Shown here: piece by piece, positions 8,641 through 16,110 of the stretch
Layout of the letters: each line of letters begins with the position of its first letter
How positions within the stretch are numbered: position 1 is the stretch's first letter
Source: Fructilactobacillus hinvesii
GTDB taxonomy: Bacteria; Bacillota; Bacilli; Lactobacillales; Lactobacillaceae
Length of the DNA stretch: 64,000 nucleotides
Assembly (NCBI RefSeq): GCF_024029435.1
Contig: NZ_CP097118.1
Location: 558,001-622,000 of the forward strand
Direction: 5' to 3'
The notes under the pieces: generated by a model
The model's database searches: none
Seen by the model: the letters and a program-made list of their open reading frames with translations, nothing else
What the model was told of the DNA's origin: nothing
Position numbers and translations under genes: made by a program

Positions 8641-8687
8641 TAAAAACGGTTCCTGTTGCCCGAAAAAATGGGAGCAGAAACCGTTTA
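8641..8687 (-). terminator. Intrinsic terminator of the D-lactate dehydrogenase gene
   Basis: On the minus strand AAACGGTTTCTGCTCCC pairs imperfectly with GGGCAACAGGAACCGTTT, followed by TTTATTTTTTC. It lies just after the D-LDH stop codon. Confidence 0.75.
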
Positions 8688-8701
8688 TGGTGTGACAAAA
8701 A

Positions 8702-9700
8702 TTATAAGTTTACTTCTTTATCAGATTTGCCAGTTGTTAATAAATCGAGGTTAGCATCCATGGCGAATTGAACCATGTTTTTAACGGCGACCTTAGTGTA
8801 AAAGGCAATGTGGGGCGTAATTAAAACGTTGTCACGTTGCATTAAATCTTTGAGCCGGGCGTCTGGAATCTTGTCAAAACTACCAAAGTTTGTGTTAAAG
8901 ATTCCGACTTCGTCTTCGTAAACGTCAAGGGCTGCACCGGCAATCTTGCCGCTGTCTAAGCCCCGAATCAAAGCGTCGGTGTCAATCAAAGTTCCCCGTG
9001 CGGCATTGATAATCCGAATTCCGGGCTTCATGTGCGCGATGGCATCGTCGTTAATCATGTGGTCGTTTTCTTTTAAGGCGGGAGCATGAAGCGTCAAAAT
9101 GTCAGAGTTTGCGTACAGTTCCTCGGGGGAATCAACGTAAATTCCTTCTTTTTGTAGCTCTGGGTTAGGATATGGATCGTAGGCGATCACCTTGGCACCA
9201 AAGCCTTTGACGATTTTAACTACTTCGCGACCAATCCGACCGGTAGCATAAACTCCAACGGTTTGTTGGTTCATTTCTTCGGCAATGTCTGGAGCCCACG
9301 TTAAGTCACCGTGGCGCATTTTATCTTCAAATTTTTTCGTATTTCTGAGGAGCCGCATCATTTCGGTAACGGCTAGTTCAGCAATTGCAGATGGAGAATA
9401 AGCAGGAACGTTAGTAACGTGAATGTCATTTTCCTTTGCGGCATCGGCATCAACGTTGTCGACTCCGACGTTTCGTAAGGAGAGGGCGTGAATGCCGTAT
9501 TGACCTAATTGATCCAACACAGCCTTCGTGTAAGGCTTTTGTTGGTAAACAACGGCACCATCAAAGCCTTCAGCTTCTTTAACCGTTGTTTCATCAAGCA
9601 GTTTGGCTTCACTCTTGACCTCAACGTCTGGGTGCTTTGCTTCCCAATCCTTTAAATAAGGTGCTTCATCGTCACGAATTCCGTAAGCAATCATCTTCAT
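8702..9700 (-). CDS. ldhD: D-lactate dehydrogenase (D-2-hydroxyacid dehydrogenase family)
   Basis: Reduces pyruvate to D-lactate with NADH. The 332-residue length and the catalytic set fit lactobacilli D-LDH: Arg in NAARGTLID, Glu in DVYEDEVGIF, His in TPHIAFYT. The dinucleotide loop reads ATGRIG instead of GTGxIG, so the first glycine of GxGxxG is alanine. The longest frame starts 11 codons earlier, but AAAGGAGG lies just before the ATG at 9700, which I take as the start. Together with the L-LDH at 53403-54359 it would let the cell make both isomers. Other 2-hydroxyacid specificities (for example hydroxyisocaproate) belong to the same family and cannot be excluded. Confidence 0.85.
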   Translation of the reverse strand: MKMIAYGIRDDEAPYLKDWEAKHPDVEVKSEAKLLDETTVKEAEGFDGAVVYQQKPYTKAVLDQLGQYGIHALSLRNVGVDNVDADAAKENDIHVTNVPAYSPSAIAELAVTEMMRLLRNTKKFEDKMRHGDLTWAPDIAEEMNQQTVGVYATGRIGREVVKIVKGFGAKVIAYDPYPNPELQKEGIYVDSPEELYANSDILTLHAPALKENDHMINDDAIAHMKPGIRIINAARGTLIDTDALIRGLDSGKIAGAALDVYEDEVGIFNTNFGSFDKIPDARLKDLMQRDNVLITPHIAFYTKVAVKNMVQFAMDANLDLLTTGKSDKEVNL

Positions 9701-9775
9701 GATTAAATTCCTCCTTTGCTGGTTCGACCTCATTATAGCATCTTTTCCACGGTGGACTTCAAAAGATTCGTCTTA

Positions 9776-10417
9776 TTAATTCTGGACGGGAAGGCCCAGC
9801 CATTTTAACCAACTGGGGGTAAAAAAGCGCTCTAAATTATGGCTCAAGACCAGGGTTTCTGGTTGGGGATAATCGTGTTTGAGAATGTCACAGACGGTGG
9901 CGTAGAAAGCAAAAACGTGAAAATGCAACTCTTGGTAGTTGAACTGAAAGGTGATTTTGATGATGCCCCGTTCCTGCATCACGCTAATGACATGAATGAT
10001 TTGCGTGGTGAAGTACTGGGTTGCTAATTCGGCTAGTTGGTCGTAGCGGGAGCCATCGGTCCGAAACAGCAATAGTCGTTTGAGCTGCTCGTTAGCGTAA
10101 AGGGTGCTAATAATTTGATCGAGATTTAGCACGGTTTCTTGCCAAAAAGCAGCCGCATTGGTTGACGTTAGACGGGCTAAGCCGGCGGCAAGCTGCTGGT
10201 CGTAAGCGGTGGTGAGCTGGTGTAACAATGGATCAAGCAACTCATCTAGTAGGGCAGCCTTTGAAGCAAAGTGTTGGTAAAAGGCTCCGGTGGTTCGATG
10301 GGCGGTCCGGCAGATCTCGCGCAGGGTGGTTTGTTCGTAGCCATGGTCTAAAAACGACGTTAATCCGGCTTGCAAGAGTAGGTCATGGGTGGTTTGTTTG
10401 GAATGAGAAGTAGCCAT
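9776..10417 (-). CDS. TetR/AcrR-family transcriptional regulator
   Basis: DNA-binding repressor of 213 residues. The N-terminal helix-turn-helix is clear (residues about 12-58, with TTLREI, then TTGAFYQHF, which is the typical recognition-helix end of TetR proteins); the C-terminal ligand domain shows no recognisable motif. AGGAGA lies 8 bases before the ATG. It is divergent from the metal-binding lipoprotein gene at 10542, and a palindrome sits between them at 10455-10467. It probably controls itself and perhaps that neighbour. Ligand unknown. Confidence 0.85.
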   Translation of the reverse strand: MATSHSKQTTHDLLLQAGLTSFLDHGYEQTTLREICRTAHRTTGAFYQHFASKAALLDELLDPLLHQLTTAYDQQLAAGLARLTSTNAAAFWQETVLNLDQIISTLYANEQLKRLLLFRTDGSRYDQLAELATQYFTTQIIHVISVMQERGIIKITFQFNYQELHFHVFAFYATVCDILKHDYPQPETLVLSHNLERFFTPSWLKWLGLPVQN

Positions 10418-10454
10418 CTATAAGTCTCCTATCGAAATGGTTGCGATAATTTAG

Positions 10455-10467
10455 ATAACAGTGTTAT
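10455..10467. promoter_or_regulatory. Candidate operator between tetR and the lipoprotein gene
   Basis: ATAACAGTGTTAT is a perfect 6-bp inverted repeat around one base, 38 bases upstream of the regulator start and 75 bases upstream of the lipoprotein start. It could bind the TetR protein; it also looks loosely like a zinc-regulator box but with the wrong spacer. Confidence 0.4.
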
Positions 10468-10541
10468 ATTATTAAAAGAAATTAAAACAGTAACTAAATC
10501 TAATTAAATGAATGGTTTTATTATAGGAGGAAAACGGGAAA

Positions 10542-11465
10542 ATGGCAAAATTACGGCGCTATGCCCTTATTTTCATAACACTGTTGTGCGCGGTGAGCTT
10601 AACGGCTTGTTCACTAGGAAAGCAGCAAAGTCAACCAGCACACCCCAAGCAAATTAAGGTGGTAGCCTCCACTAACATTTACGGGCAGATGGCCAAGGCC
10701 GTGGTCGGCAAGCATGGACAGGTAACTTCTCTGGTAAACAGTGGAGTGGATCCCCACGACTTTAATCCTAGTACCCAGGATGCAGACCGCATTAGCGTTG
10801 CCAATCTGATCATTCAAAACGGAATCGGATACGATGACTGGATGAATAAATTGGAACAAAATGCCAGTGACTCGGCGGTAAAGCTGAACGTAGGCAAGTT
10901 AATGAACAAGCAAGATGGGGATAACGAACATCTGTGGTATGACCCGCAAACAGCACCGAAAGTGGTTAATCGAGTCGTAGCCGAAGCTAGTAAGTTACAA
11001 CCACAGCACCGCCAGGAATTTCAAAAAAATGGGCAGGCCTACCTGCAGCGCTTAGAAAAGGTTGACCAACTCGCTCAGATCAGCCAAAAGAACCTGAAAG
11101 AGCACCAACTGAATCGGAAAGTTGACGTTAGTGAACCAGTTTTTGATTATGCCCTGCAAGCCATGGGATATCAGGTGAATAATCGGAGCTTTGAAAATGC
11201 GACGCAAAAAGAAGTTGATCCGTCTCCAGCCAGCATTAAGGAGATGAAGCAGGATCTTACAAAGCGCCGAATTGCCTTTTTTGTAAATAATACCCAGACG
11301 GATAGTCGAATCGTAAGCCAAATGGTAGAGTTGGCAAATTCCCAGCAAATTCCAGTGGTACGGGTAACGGAAACCATTCCTAAGAACCAGGAATACGTGG
11401 ACTGGATTACAAAGACATACCAGGAAGTATTAGACGTGCAACAACGAGAAATTAATGCCAAGTAA
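10542..11465 (+). CDS. Zinc/manganese-binding ABC transporter lipoprotein
   Basis: Extracytoplasmic metal receptor of the ZnuA/TroA cluster. The 307-residue protein has a lipobox LTAC with Cys near residue 23, then metal-site segments DPHDF, NEHLWYD and an Asp in NTQTDSR. The third ligand position, often His, reads SEPVFDYA, so Glu or no side chain would serve there. A TAGGAGG site lies upstream. No permease or ATPase gene is adjacent, so the partner must be elsewhere. The divergent TetR gene and palindrome suggest local control. Zn versus Mn cannot be decided here. Confidence 0.8.
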   Translation: MAKLRRYALIFITLLCAVSLTACSLGKQQSQPAHPKQIKVVASTNIYGQMAKAVVGKHGQVTSLVNSGVDPHDFNPSTQDADRISVANLIIQNGIGYDDWMNKLEQNASDSAVKLNVGKLMNKQDGDNEHLWYDPQTAPKVVNRVVAEASKLQPQHRQEFQKNGQAYLQRLEKVDQLAQISQKNLKEHQLNRKVDVSEPVFDYALQAMGYQVNNRSFENATQKEVDPSPASIKEMKQDLTKRRIAFFVNNTQTDSRIVSQMVELANSQQIPVVRVTETIPKNQEYVDWITKTYQEVLDVQQREINAK

Positions 11466-11470
11466 AATTA

Positions 11471-11518
11471 GTGGTTTAGAGTGGTCGAAACGCTAAAAAT
11501 GTGCTACATTTAAACCAC
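11471..11518. repeat. Spaced inverted repeat upstream of the CsbD-like gene
   Basis: GTGGTTTA (11471-11478) and TAAACCAC (11511-11518) are perfect reverse complements 32 bases apart, 23 bases before the next start codon. Too loose for a terminator and without a T-run; may flank a promoter. Confidence 0.35.
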
Positions 11519-11540
11519 AATCAACAAGGAGGATTTAACC

Positions 11541-11828
11541 ATGAAAAACTTACTTTTAGGACTTAGTTTAGCTGCCAACGTGGCCTTAGGTTACGTGGTT
11601 TTAAAAGACACGGATGCCTTAGCAGAATTGTCAGATGAATTTGATGACTTTAGCACCAAGGCCGCTGCCAAGTTTGATAACTTGACGGACCAAGCTGAAG
11701 GCAAGGCCAAACAAGTGAAAGGATCCTTGACGGATGATCCTAAAGAAAAATTGGCCGGTGATGTCGAAAACGGAAAAGGAATCGTTAAAGACAAAGTCGA
11801 AGACGTCAAAGAAGATTTAACTGATTAA
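11541..11828 (+). CDS. CsbD-like small stress protein with N-terminal hydrophobic segment
   Basis: A 95-residue protein. Residues 2-22 are hydrophobic and may anchor or export it; residues about 50-95 carry the CsbD pattern (QAEGKAKQVKGSL, then GDVENGKGIVKDKVED), a lysine- and acid-rich helical repeat found in general-stress proteins of Bacillus and lactobacilli. AAGGAGG precedes the ATG. Exact function of CsbD proteins is not known. The gene is followed by a hairpin and appears monocistronic. Confidence 0.7.
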   Translation: MKNLLLGLSLAANVALGYVVLKDTDALAELSDEFDDFSTKAAAKFDNLTDQAEGKAKQVKGSLTDDPKEKLAGDVENGKGIVKDKVEDVKEDLTD

Positions 11829-11843
11829 TTGGACTAATTATTG

Positions 11844-11882
11844 AAAAAGACCCTCTAGCTAGTAATACTAGGGGGTCTTTCA
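11844..11882. terminator. Bidirectional terminator between the CsbD-like gene and the small membrane peptide
   Basis: GACCCTCTAG pairs with CTAGGGGGTC (one G-U). The minus-strand exit has TTTTTC, the plus-strand exit CTTTC, so it fits both converging genes and supports the short minus-strand gene. Confidence 0.75.
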
Positions 11883-11886
11883 GTTC

Positions 11887-11973
11887 TTAGTGTTGGATGT
11901 TCCATGAGAGCCCGATGATTGCCAAAAAAATCAAAATCAAAGCAATTACAACGAGGGCATTTCTAATTTTCAT
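11887..11973 (-). CDS. Small single-span membrane peptide, 28 residues
   Basis: Not recognised as a named family. The frame starts ATG with a strong GAGGAGG site 8 bases upstream, encodes MKIRN followed by about 18 hydrophobic residues (Leu, Ile, Val, Ala, Phe) and ends SWNIQH, then stops immediately before a terminator with a good T-run on the same strand. Positive residues at the N-terminus predict an N-in orientation. The combination of RBS, full hydrophobic span and terminator makes it more than a chance frame. Roles known for such peptides (modulating a membrane partner, toxin of a type I pair) are possible, but no antisense RNA is evident. Function unknown. Confidence 0.55.
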   Translation of the reverse strand: MKIRNALVVIALILIFLAIIGLSWNIQH

Positions 11974-12096
11974 AGGGGTTCCTCCTCGTTCCTAGTGTAT
12001 CATGCTAGGGTAGCTAGGCAACTTAGTTGACAACAATTTTCAATCTTGATACGATGATGAACAGATTGTTTAAGAAAAAATTTATAATTTCCAATT

Positions 12097-12150
12097 AAAA
12101 ATGTCTCGACGCCAAACCGACCTGATTTGAAACGGAGACATTTTTGTTTT
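12097..12150 (+). promoter_or_regulatory. 5' hairpin with T-tract in the permease leader (possible attenuator)
   Basis: AAAAATGTCTC (12097-12107) and GAGACATTTTT (12135-12145) form a perfect 11-bp stem around a 27-base loop, followed by GTTTT. TATAAT stands at 12083-12088, so a transcript starting there would begin with this hairpin. It ends 16 bases before the permease ATG. It could terminate or shield the leader. It is not a recognisable T-box or known riboswitch. Confidence 0.5.
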
Positions 12151-12165
12151 AGAAAGGTGTTGAAT

Positions 12166-13548
12166 ATGGCTCATAAACCTGAAGTAACTGAAGAACAAGA
12201 TCTAAACCGGGGCCTGACCTCCCGCCATGTGCAGATGATTGCCATTGGAGGTGCCATCGGAACCGGATTATTCTTAGGATCCGGAGAGGGAATTAAGTCG
12301 GCAGGGCCGGCCTTGATTCTGGCGTACTTAATTACGGGAATTTTCTCGTATCTAATGATGCGGGCGGTTGGAGAACTATTGCTCTCAAACCTGAAGTTTC
12401 ATTCTTTCATTGATTTTGTTCGTCAGTACCTGGGAGAAAAATGGGAGTTTGCGATTGGCTGGGCCTACTGGCTCAGTTGGGCTAGTCTGGCCATGGCCGA
12501 TTTGACGGCTTCTGGAATCTACATGCACTTTTGGTTTCCTTCGTTACCCCAGTGGATCATGCCCCTGATCGTGGTGACGGTCCTCGTGGCCTTTAACTTG
12601 ATCAACGTGGCCTGGTTTGGAGAACTAGAATCTGCATTTTCGAGCATTAAGGTCTTTGCAATCTTAGCGTTGATTGTCGCGGGAATCGGAATGATTGCGG
12701 TGGGCTTTCACACTCACGGAACCACCGCTTCATTAGCCAACTTGTTTGACCATGGCGGATTCTTTGCCACGGGAATCAGTGGCTTTATCATGGCCTTTCC
12801 AATTGTAATCTTTGCCTTTACTGGAATTGAAATGGTGGGATTAACTGCCGGGGAAACAAAGGATCCCCAAAAGGATATTCCTAAGGCGATTAATTCGGTT
12901 CCCATGCGAATTGGTTTGTTTTACGTCGGTTCCATGATTGTGATTATGTCAGTGTACCCCTGGAATCAGATTAATCCTAGCCAGTCACCGTTCGTTCAAA
13001 TCTTTGCGGGGCTGGGGATTCGGTATGCCGCTGACATCATTAACTTCGTGGTCTTAACCTCGGCCTTGTCCGCTGCTAATTCTGCAATCTTTTCAACCTC
13101 ACGGACGTTATACATTCTGGGGAAAAACGGACAAGCACCGCAGTCGTTTAGTAAATTGTCGCGGCACAACGTTCCGTACGTCGGCATCTTGTTCTCATCA
13201 ATTCTCTTTTTAGGGATTGTGTTGCTAAACTACTTCTACCCTAGCAAGATCTTCCTCCTGATTACGGGAGTAGCCACGATGAGCTTTATCTTCGTGTGGA
13301 TCATCATCATGATTACCCACATTCGTTACAAACGAACCAACTCCAACCCGGCTGATCACTTTAAAATGCCGTGGTTCCCAGGTTCCAGTTACATCACGAT
13401 TCTCTTTTACCTGGCTGTGTTAGTGGTCTTGTTAGTTAATGGGCAGACCCGACTCTCAGTGGTTGCAACGGTAATCTTCTTTGCGGCCATGATTGTTGGT
13501 TACGTTCTATTTGACCGCAAACGGAAACGAAAATCATCAACAAACTAA
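12166..13548 (+). CDS. Amino acid permease (AAT/APC family)
   Basis: Proton-coupled amino-acid importer in the membrane. The 460-residue protein begins with the AAT-family hallmark RGLTSRHVQMIAIGGAIGTG and has about 12 hydrophobic segments; GIEMVGLTAGETKDP in segment 6 is also typical. The longest frame starts 13 codons upstream inside the leader hairpin region, but AAAGGTG precedes the ATG at 12166. Substrate is not evident: histidine, GABA, aromatic and serine carriers all share these motifs. Expression may depend on the leader hairpin. Confidence 0.8.
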   Translation: MAHKPEVTEEQDLNRGLTSRHVQMIAIGGAIGTGLFLGSGEGIKSAGPALILAYLITGIFSYLMMRAVGELLLSNLKFHSFIDFVRQYLGEKWEFAIGWAYWLSWASLAMADLTASGIYMHFWFPSLPQWIMPLIVVTVLVAFNLINVAWFGELESAFSSIKVFAILALIVAGIGMIAVGFHTHGTTASLANLFDHGGFFATGISGFIMAFPIVIFAFTGIEMVGLTAGETKDPQKDIPKAINSVPMRIGLFYVGSMIVIMSVYPWNQINPSQSPFVQIFAGLGIRYAADIINFVVLTSALSAANSAIFSTSRTLYILGKNGQAPQSFSKLSRHNVPYVGILFSSILFLGIVLLNYFYPSKIFLLITGVATMSFIFVWIIIMITHIRYKRTNSNPADHFKMPWFPGSSYITILFYLAVLVVLLVNGQTRLSVVATVIFFAAMIVGYVLFDRKRKRKSSTN

Positions 13549-13554
13549 ACAACT

Positions 13555-13586
13555 AGAGGACTCTCGATCGGGAGTCCTCTTTTTTA
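13555..13586 (+). terminator. Intrinsic terminator of the AAT permease gene
   Basis: AGAGGACTC pairs with GAGTCCTCT around an 8-base loop and runs into TTTTTT. Confidence 0.9.
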
Positions 13587-13608
13587 GTGGTTGCAGTTTG
13601 ATATTATA

Positions 13609-13627
13609 CGTTTTATAATATTAAACG
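13609..13627. promoter_or_regulatory. Near-perfect palindrome over the promoter of the DUF975 gene
   Basis: CGTTTTATAATATTAAACG is a 19-base palindrome with one mismatched pair, and contains TATAAT. It sits 25 bases before the start codon and so could be an operator covering the -10 box. Confidence 0.4.
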
Positions 13628-13651
13628 AAAATAATAAGACGAGGTGAAATC

Positions 13652-14257
13652 ATGAACTTTCAACTATTAAAACAAAAAACGTTACGTAATTTTGCCGGAA
13701 ACTGGGGAACTGCCATTTTAATTGGCCTTCCGTTTGTAATCGTGACGTATTTTACGGCATCATCCGGGATTCTATATGCCGTCCTCGGGAGTTTTGCAAC
13801 GGTCGGGATGGTGTTGACGTTTAGCGAGTGGTTCGACTTTAACCGTGCACCAGCTTCTCCGTTAACCACCACTTTTCGGAACATGCTCTCAACCCCACGC
13901 CCCTGGGGACCGTTTTTACTTTGCATCGTGGTGGAAATCTACACGCTGTTGTGGTCACTGTTGTTGATTATTCCCGGCATCGTAAAGAGTCTAGCTTATT
14001 CCCAAGCCCTCTTTATTTACCGGGATCACGTAATCAGAGGAGAAACCGCTCCGGATCTTAACGAGATCATTACGGAGAGCCGGGCGTTGATGGATGGCCA
14101 TAAAATGGAATTATTCTGTTTGAACTTGTCCTTCATCGGGTGGGCCATCTTGTCGTTTTTGACGCTGGGAATTGGGTTATTCTGGCTGGTTCCGTACTAC
14201 GTGGGAACAATGGTGAACTATCACGAAGCTTTGGTTGCCGGTGGCGACGTTATTTAA
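13652..14257 (+). CDS. DUF975 family membrane protein
   Basis: A 201-residue integral membrane protein with four to five hydrophobic segments. The start (LLKQKTLRNFAGNWGTAI), the middle LLIIPGIVKSLAYSQA and the Tyr-rich end match the DUF975 family, whose function is unknown. GAGGTGA precedes the ATG. It is alone between a terminator and the convergent NAD(P)-binding gene. The palindrome on its promoter suggests that it is regulated. Confidence 0.75.
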   Translation: MNFQLLKQKTLRNFAGNWGTAILIGLPFVIVTYFTASSGILYAVLGSFATVGMVLTFSEWFDFNRAPASPLTTTFRNMLSTPRPWGPFLLCIVVEIYTLLWSLLLIIPGIVKSLAYSQALFIYRDHVIRGETAPDLNEIITESRALMDGHKMELFCLNLSFIGWAILSFLTLGIGLFWLVPYYVGTMVNYHEALVAGGDVI

Positions 14258-14264
14258 GGTATTT

Positions 14265-14305
14265 AAAAAGCCAGTTCCTGATTGAACGTCAGGAGTTGGC
14301 TTTTG
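14265..14305. terminator. Bidirectional terminator DUF975 / NAD(P)-binding gene
   Basis: AAAAGCCAGTTCCTGA pairs with TCAGGAGTTGGCTTTT (two G-U pairs) around a 7-base loop between two converging genes. Confidence 0.85.
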
Positions 14306-14317
14306 TTGTGCAGAAAA

Positions 14318-14974
14318 TTAAAGTTGGTCAAGCGCGGTTACAATGGGAGTCTCTCCACTTTGCATCGTAATTACTTTTTGGTTCGTGTGGGGGTTTTGCA
14401 GACTCGCTGCTAAAACTGCGGCTACGTCTGGAATCGGGTTGCTAGCACTGTGTTGCGTTGGATTCAAAGTGACTAAGCCCGTTCCTGCTTCCTCTGTCAG
14501 AGAACTCGGTTGCAGGATGGTATAGTTTAAAGTCGTGCGGTGGCTGAGATAATCATCGGCCATGAACTTGGCTGCTTGGTAGGCTTGTAAACTTGCGTAT
14601 CGATCGTGATTGAGCCAGCTGTTGATGTCTAAGGAACCAAAGGAACTTAACATGATGTAGCGCCCCACGTGAGCAGCTTCAGCAGCAATCATCGTCTTGA
14701 TAGCTCCAAAACTGTCCACGTTGACTAAGTCAGTTCCCCGGGAACCAGCCGTAAAGTAGATGGCATCCATGCCGGTTTCTAACTGGGTCAGGTCAGAGAG
14801 ACTGGCCGTGGCTAACTCTAATTTTTCGACATGGACGCGGTCTAATGCTGCTAAAGCTTCCGCTTTCGCTGGGTGAGCAGCAGCAATGACAATTTCGTTG
14901 TGTTGATCTTTTAGTAATTCGTGGGTTAAAGCGGCTCCGACCCGGCCAGAACCACCAATAATCATAATTTTCAT
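14318..14974 (-). CDS. NAD(P)-binding protein, atypical short-chain dehydrogenase
   Basis: A 218-residue Rossmann protein with IIGGSGRVG at residues 5-13, the dinucleotide loop of atypical SDRs (YwnB/NmrA-like). SSFGSLD followed by YQAAKFMAD gives the S...YxxxK pattern of the active site. Length is typical of single-domain quinone or flavin reductases and of NmrA-type redox sensors. AAGGAGA precedes the ATG. Monocistronic. Substrate cannot be inferred. Confidence 0.75.
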   Translation of the reverse strand: MKIMIIGGSGRVGAALTHELLKDQHNEIVIAAAHPAKAEALAALDRVHVEKLELATASLSDLTQLETGMDAIYFTAGSRGTDLVNVDSFGAIKTMIAAEAAHVGRYIMLSSFGSLDINSWLNHDRYASLQAYQAAKFMADDYLSHRTTLNYTILQPSSLTEEAGTGLVTLNPTQHSASNPIPDVAAVLAASLQNPHTNQKVITMQSGETPIVTALDQL

Positions 14975-15125
14975 TGGTAAAAATCTCCTTTTTAGTTTCT
15001 AAAGGGTCATTATAACGGTTCCGGATGTTTTTTTCGAATGGTTTGCATGTGGAGACGTGGTTCTTGTGTTTGTAGCCGAACTCTAGTAAAATCAATTACT
15101 AAAAGTAAGTAAAGGTGGAATAAAC

Positions 15126-16070
15126 ATGCACAATCGAGTGACAGACATTTTGCAAACAAAGTATCCATTAATTCAAGCGCCGATGAACTGGCTAACAGAT
15201 GCCCGGTTAGTGGCGGCGGTCGCAAATGCAGGGGGATTAGGTACATTTGGCCCCAATGCTGGTCGCGATTCCCTGGCTCAAGAGGGGATGCAGATCATGG
15301 AAAAGCAGATCAAACTAGCGCAAGCGCAGACGAACGGGTCGATTGCGATGACCCTAGGATTGAATCCGCAGGGGGAAGATCAATCCTATGCCCAACGAGT
15401 GTTAGAGCGTTCGTTGGCACTTGGCATCCGCTTCTTTTTGGTAGGGGGCGAACCAGATGAAGCGATTTATCGGCAAGTGAAAGCGGTGGGAGCAATCCTG
15501 ATTGCGCGTAGTTACAATCCAACCCCAGATGAAGCACGGCGGCAGGTAGAACTGGGTGCTGACTTAATTGTGGCAACGGGATACGACGAAGGGGGCGTGA
15601 TTCCCACCCATGGGAACGGGACCTTTACGACGGTTCCCCGGATTGCGGATGCCGTTTCAATCCCAGTGTTAGCTGCCGGCGGAATTAACGACGTGCGTGG
15701 AGTCAGAGCAGCAATGGCATTGGGAGCAGAAGGGGTCTTTGTGGGGAGCCGCTTCTTGGTCACCCAGGAAGCCCGAACAGCACCCGTGACCAAGCAAAAG
15801 ATTATGAAGAGCACCGCAGAAGATTTGCTGTTAGTAGCTCCCAACCAACGGTCGCTTTCAAACGAGAGAATGAAGGAACTAGCCCGGCGGTTTAAAGCTG
15901 GTGATCAGACGACTTTCCACCAAACCCGAGAAATGGGCGGGGTGCGTCCGGCAATGCTCCACGGTAAACTAAAAGAGGGCGAAATTAGTGTTAACACGGG
16001 TTTAGATTTGATCCAAACCGAACCTACCGTCGCCGAATTAGTGGCGGAATTAATGCAAGATTTTAACTAA
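15126..16070 (+). CDS. Nitronate monooxygenase-like FMN protein (FabK/NPD family)
   Basis: FMN-dependent TIM-barrel enzyme of 314 residues that oxidises alkyl nitronates such as propionate 3-nitronate, or is a relative of enoyl-ACP reductase FabK. Seen: LIQAPMNWLTD at the N-terminus, AGGLGTFG, GYDEGG at the place where the family usually has GxEAGGH, and the flavin phosphate motif AAGGINDVRG then GAEGVFVGSRF. AAGGTGG precedes the ATG. No fab genes are near, which favours a detoxification or unknown oxidation role rather than fatty-acid synthesis. Confidence 0.75.
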   Translation: MHNRVTDILQTKYPLIQAPMNWLTDARLVAAVANAGGLGTFGPNAGRDSLAQEGMQIMEKQIKLAQAQTNGSIAMTLGLNPQGEDQSYAQRVLERSLALGIRFFLVGGEPDEAIYRQVKAVGAILIARSYNPTPDEARRQVELGADLIVATGYDEGGVIPTHGNGTFTTVPRIADAVSIPVLAAGGINDVRGVRAAMALGAEGVFVGSRFLVTQEARTAPVTKQKIMKSTAEDLLLVAPNQRSLSNERMKELARRFKAGDQTTFHQTREMGGVRPAMLHGKLKEGEISVNTGLDLIQTEPTVAELVAELMQDFN

Positions 16071-16102
16071 AAAAAGAAGTGCCATTTGGCACTTCTTTTT
16101 TT
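16069..16102. terminator. Bidirectional terminator nitronate monooxygenase / APC permease
   Basis: AAAAAAGAAGTGCCA and TGGCACTTCTTTTTT form a near-perfect stem with a 2-base centre, running into T residues. Confidence 0.9.
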
Positions 16103-16110
16103 GATTAGCA

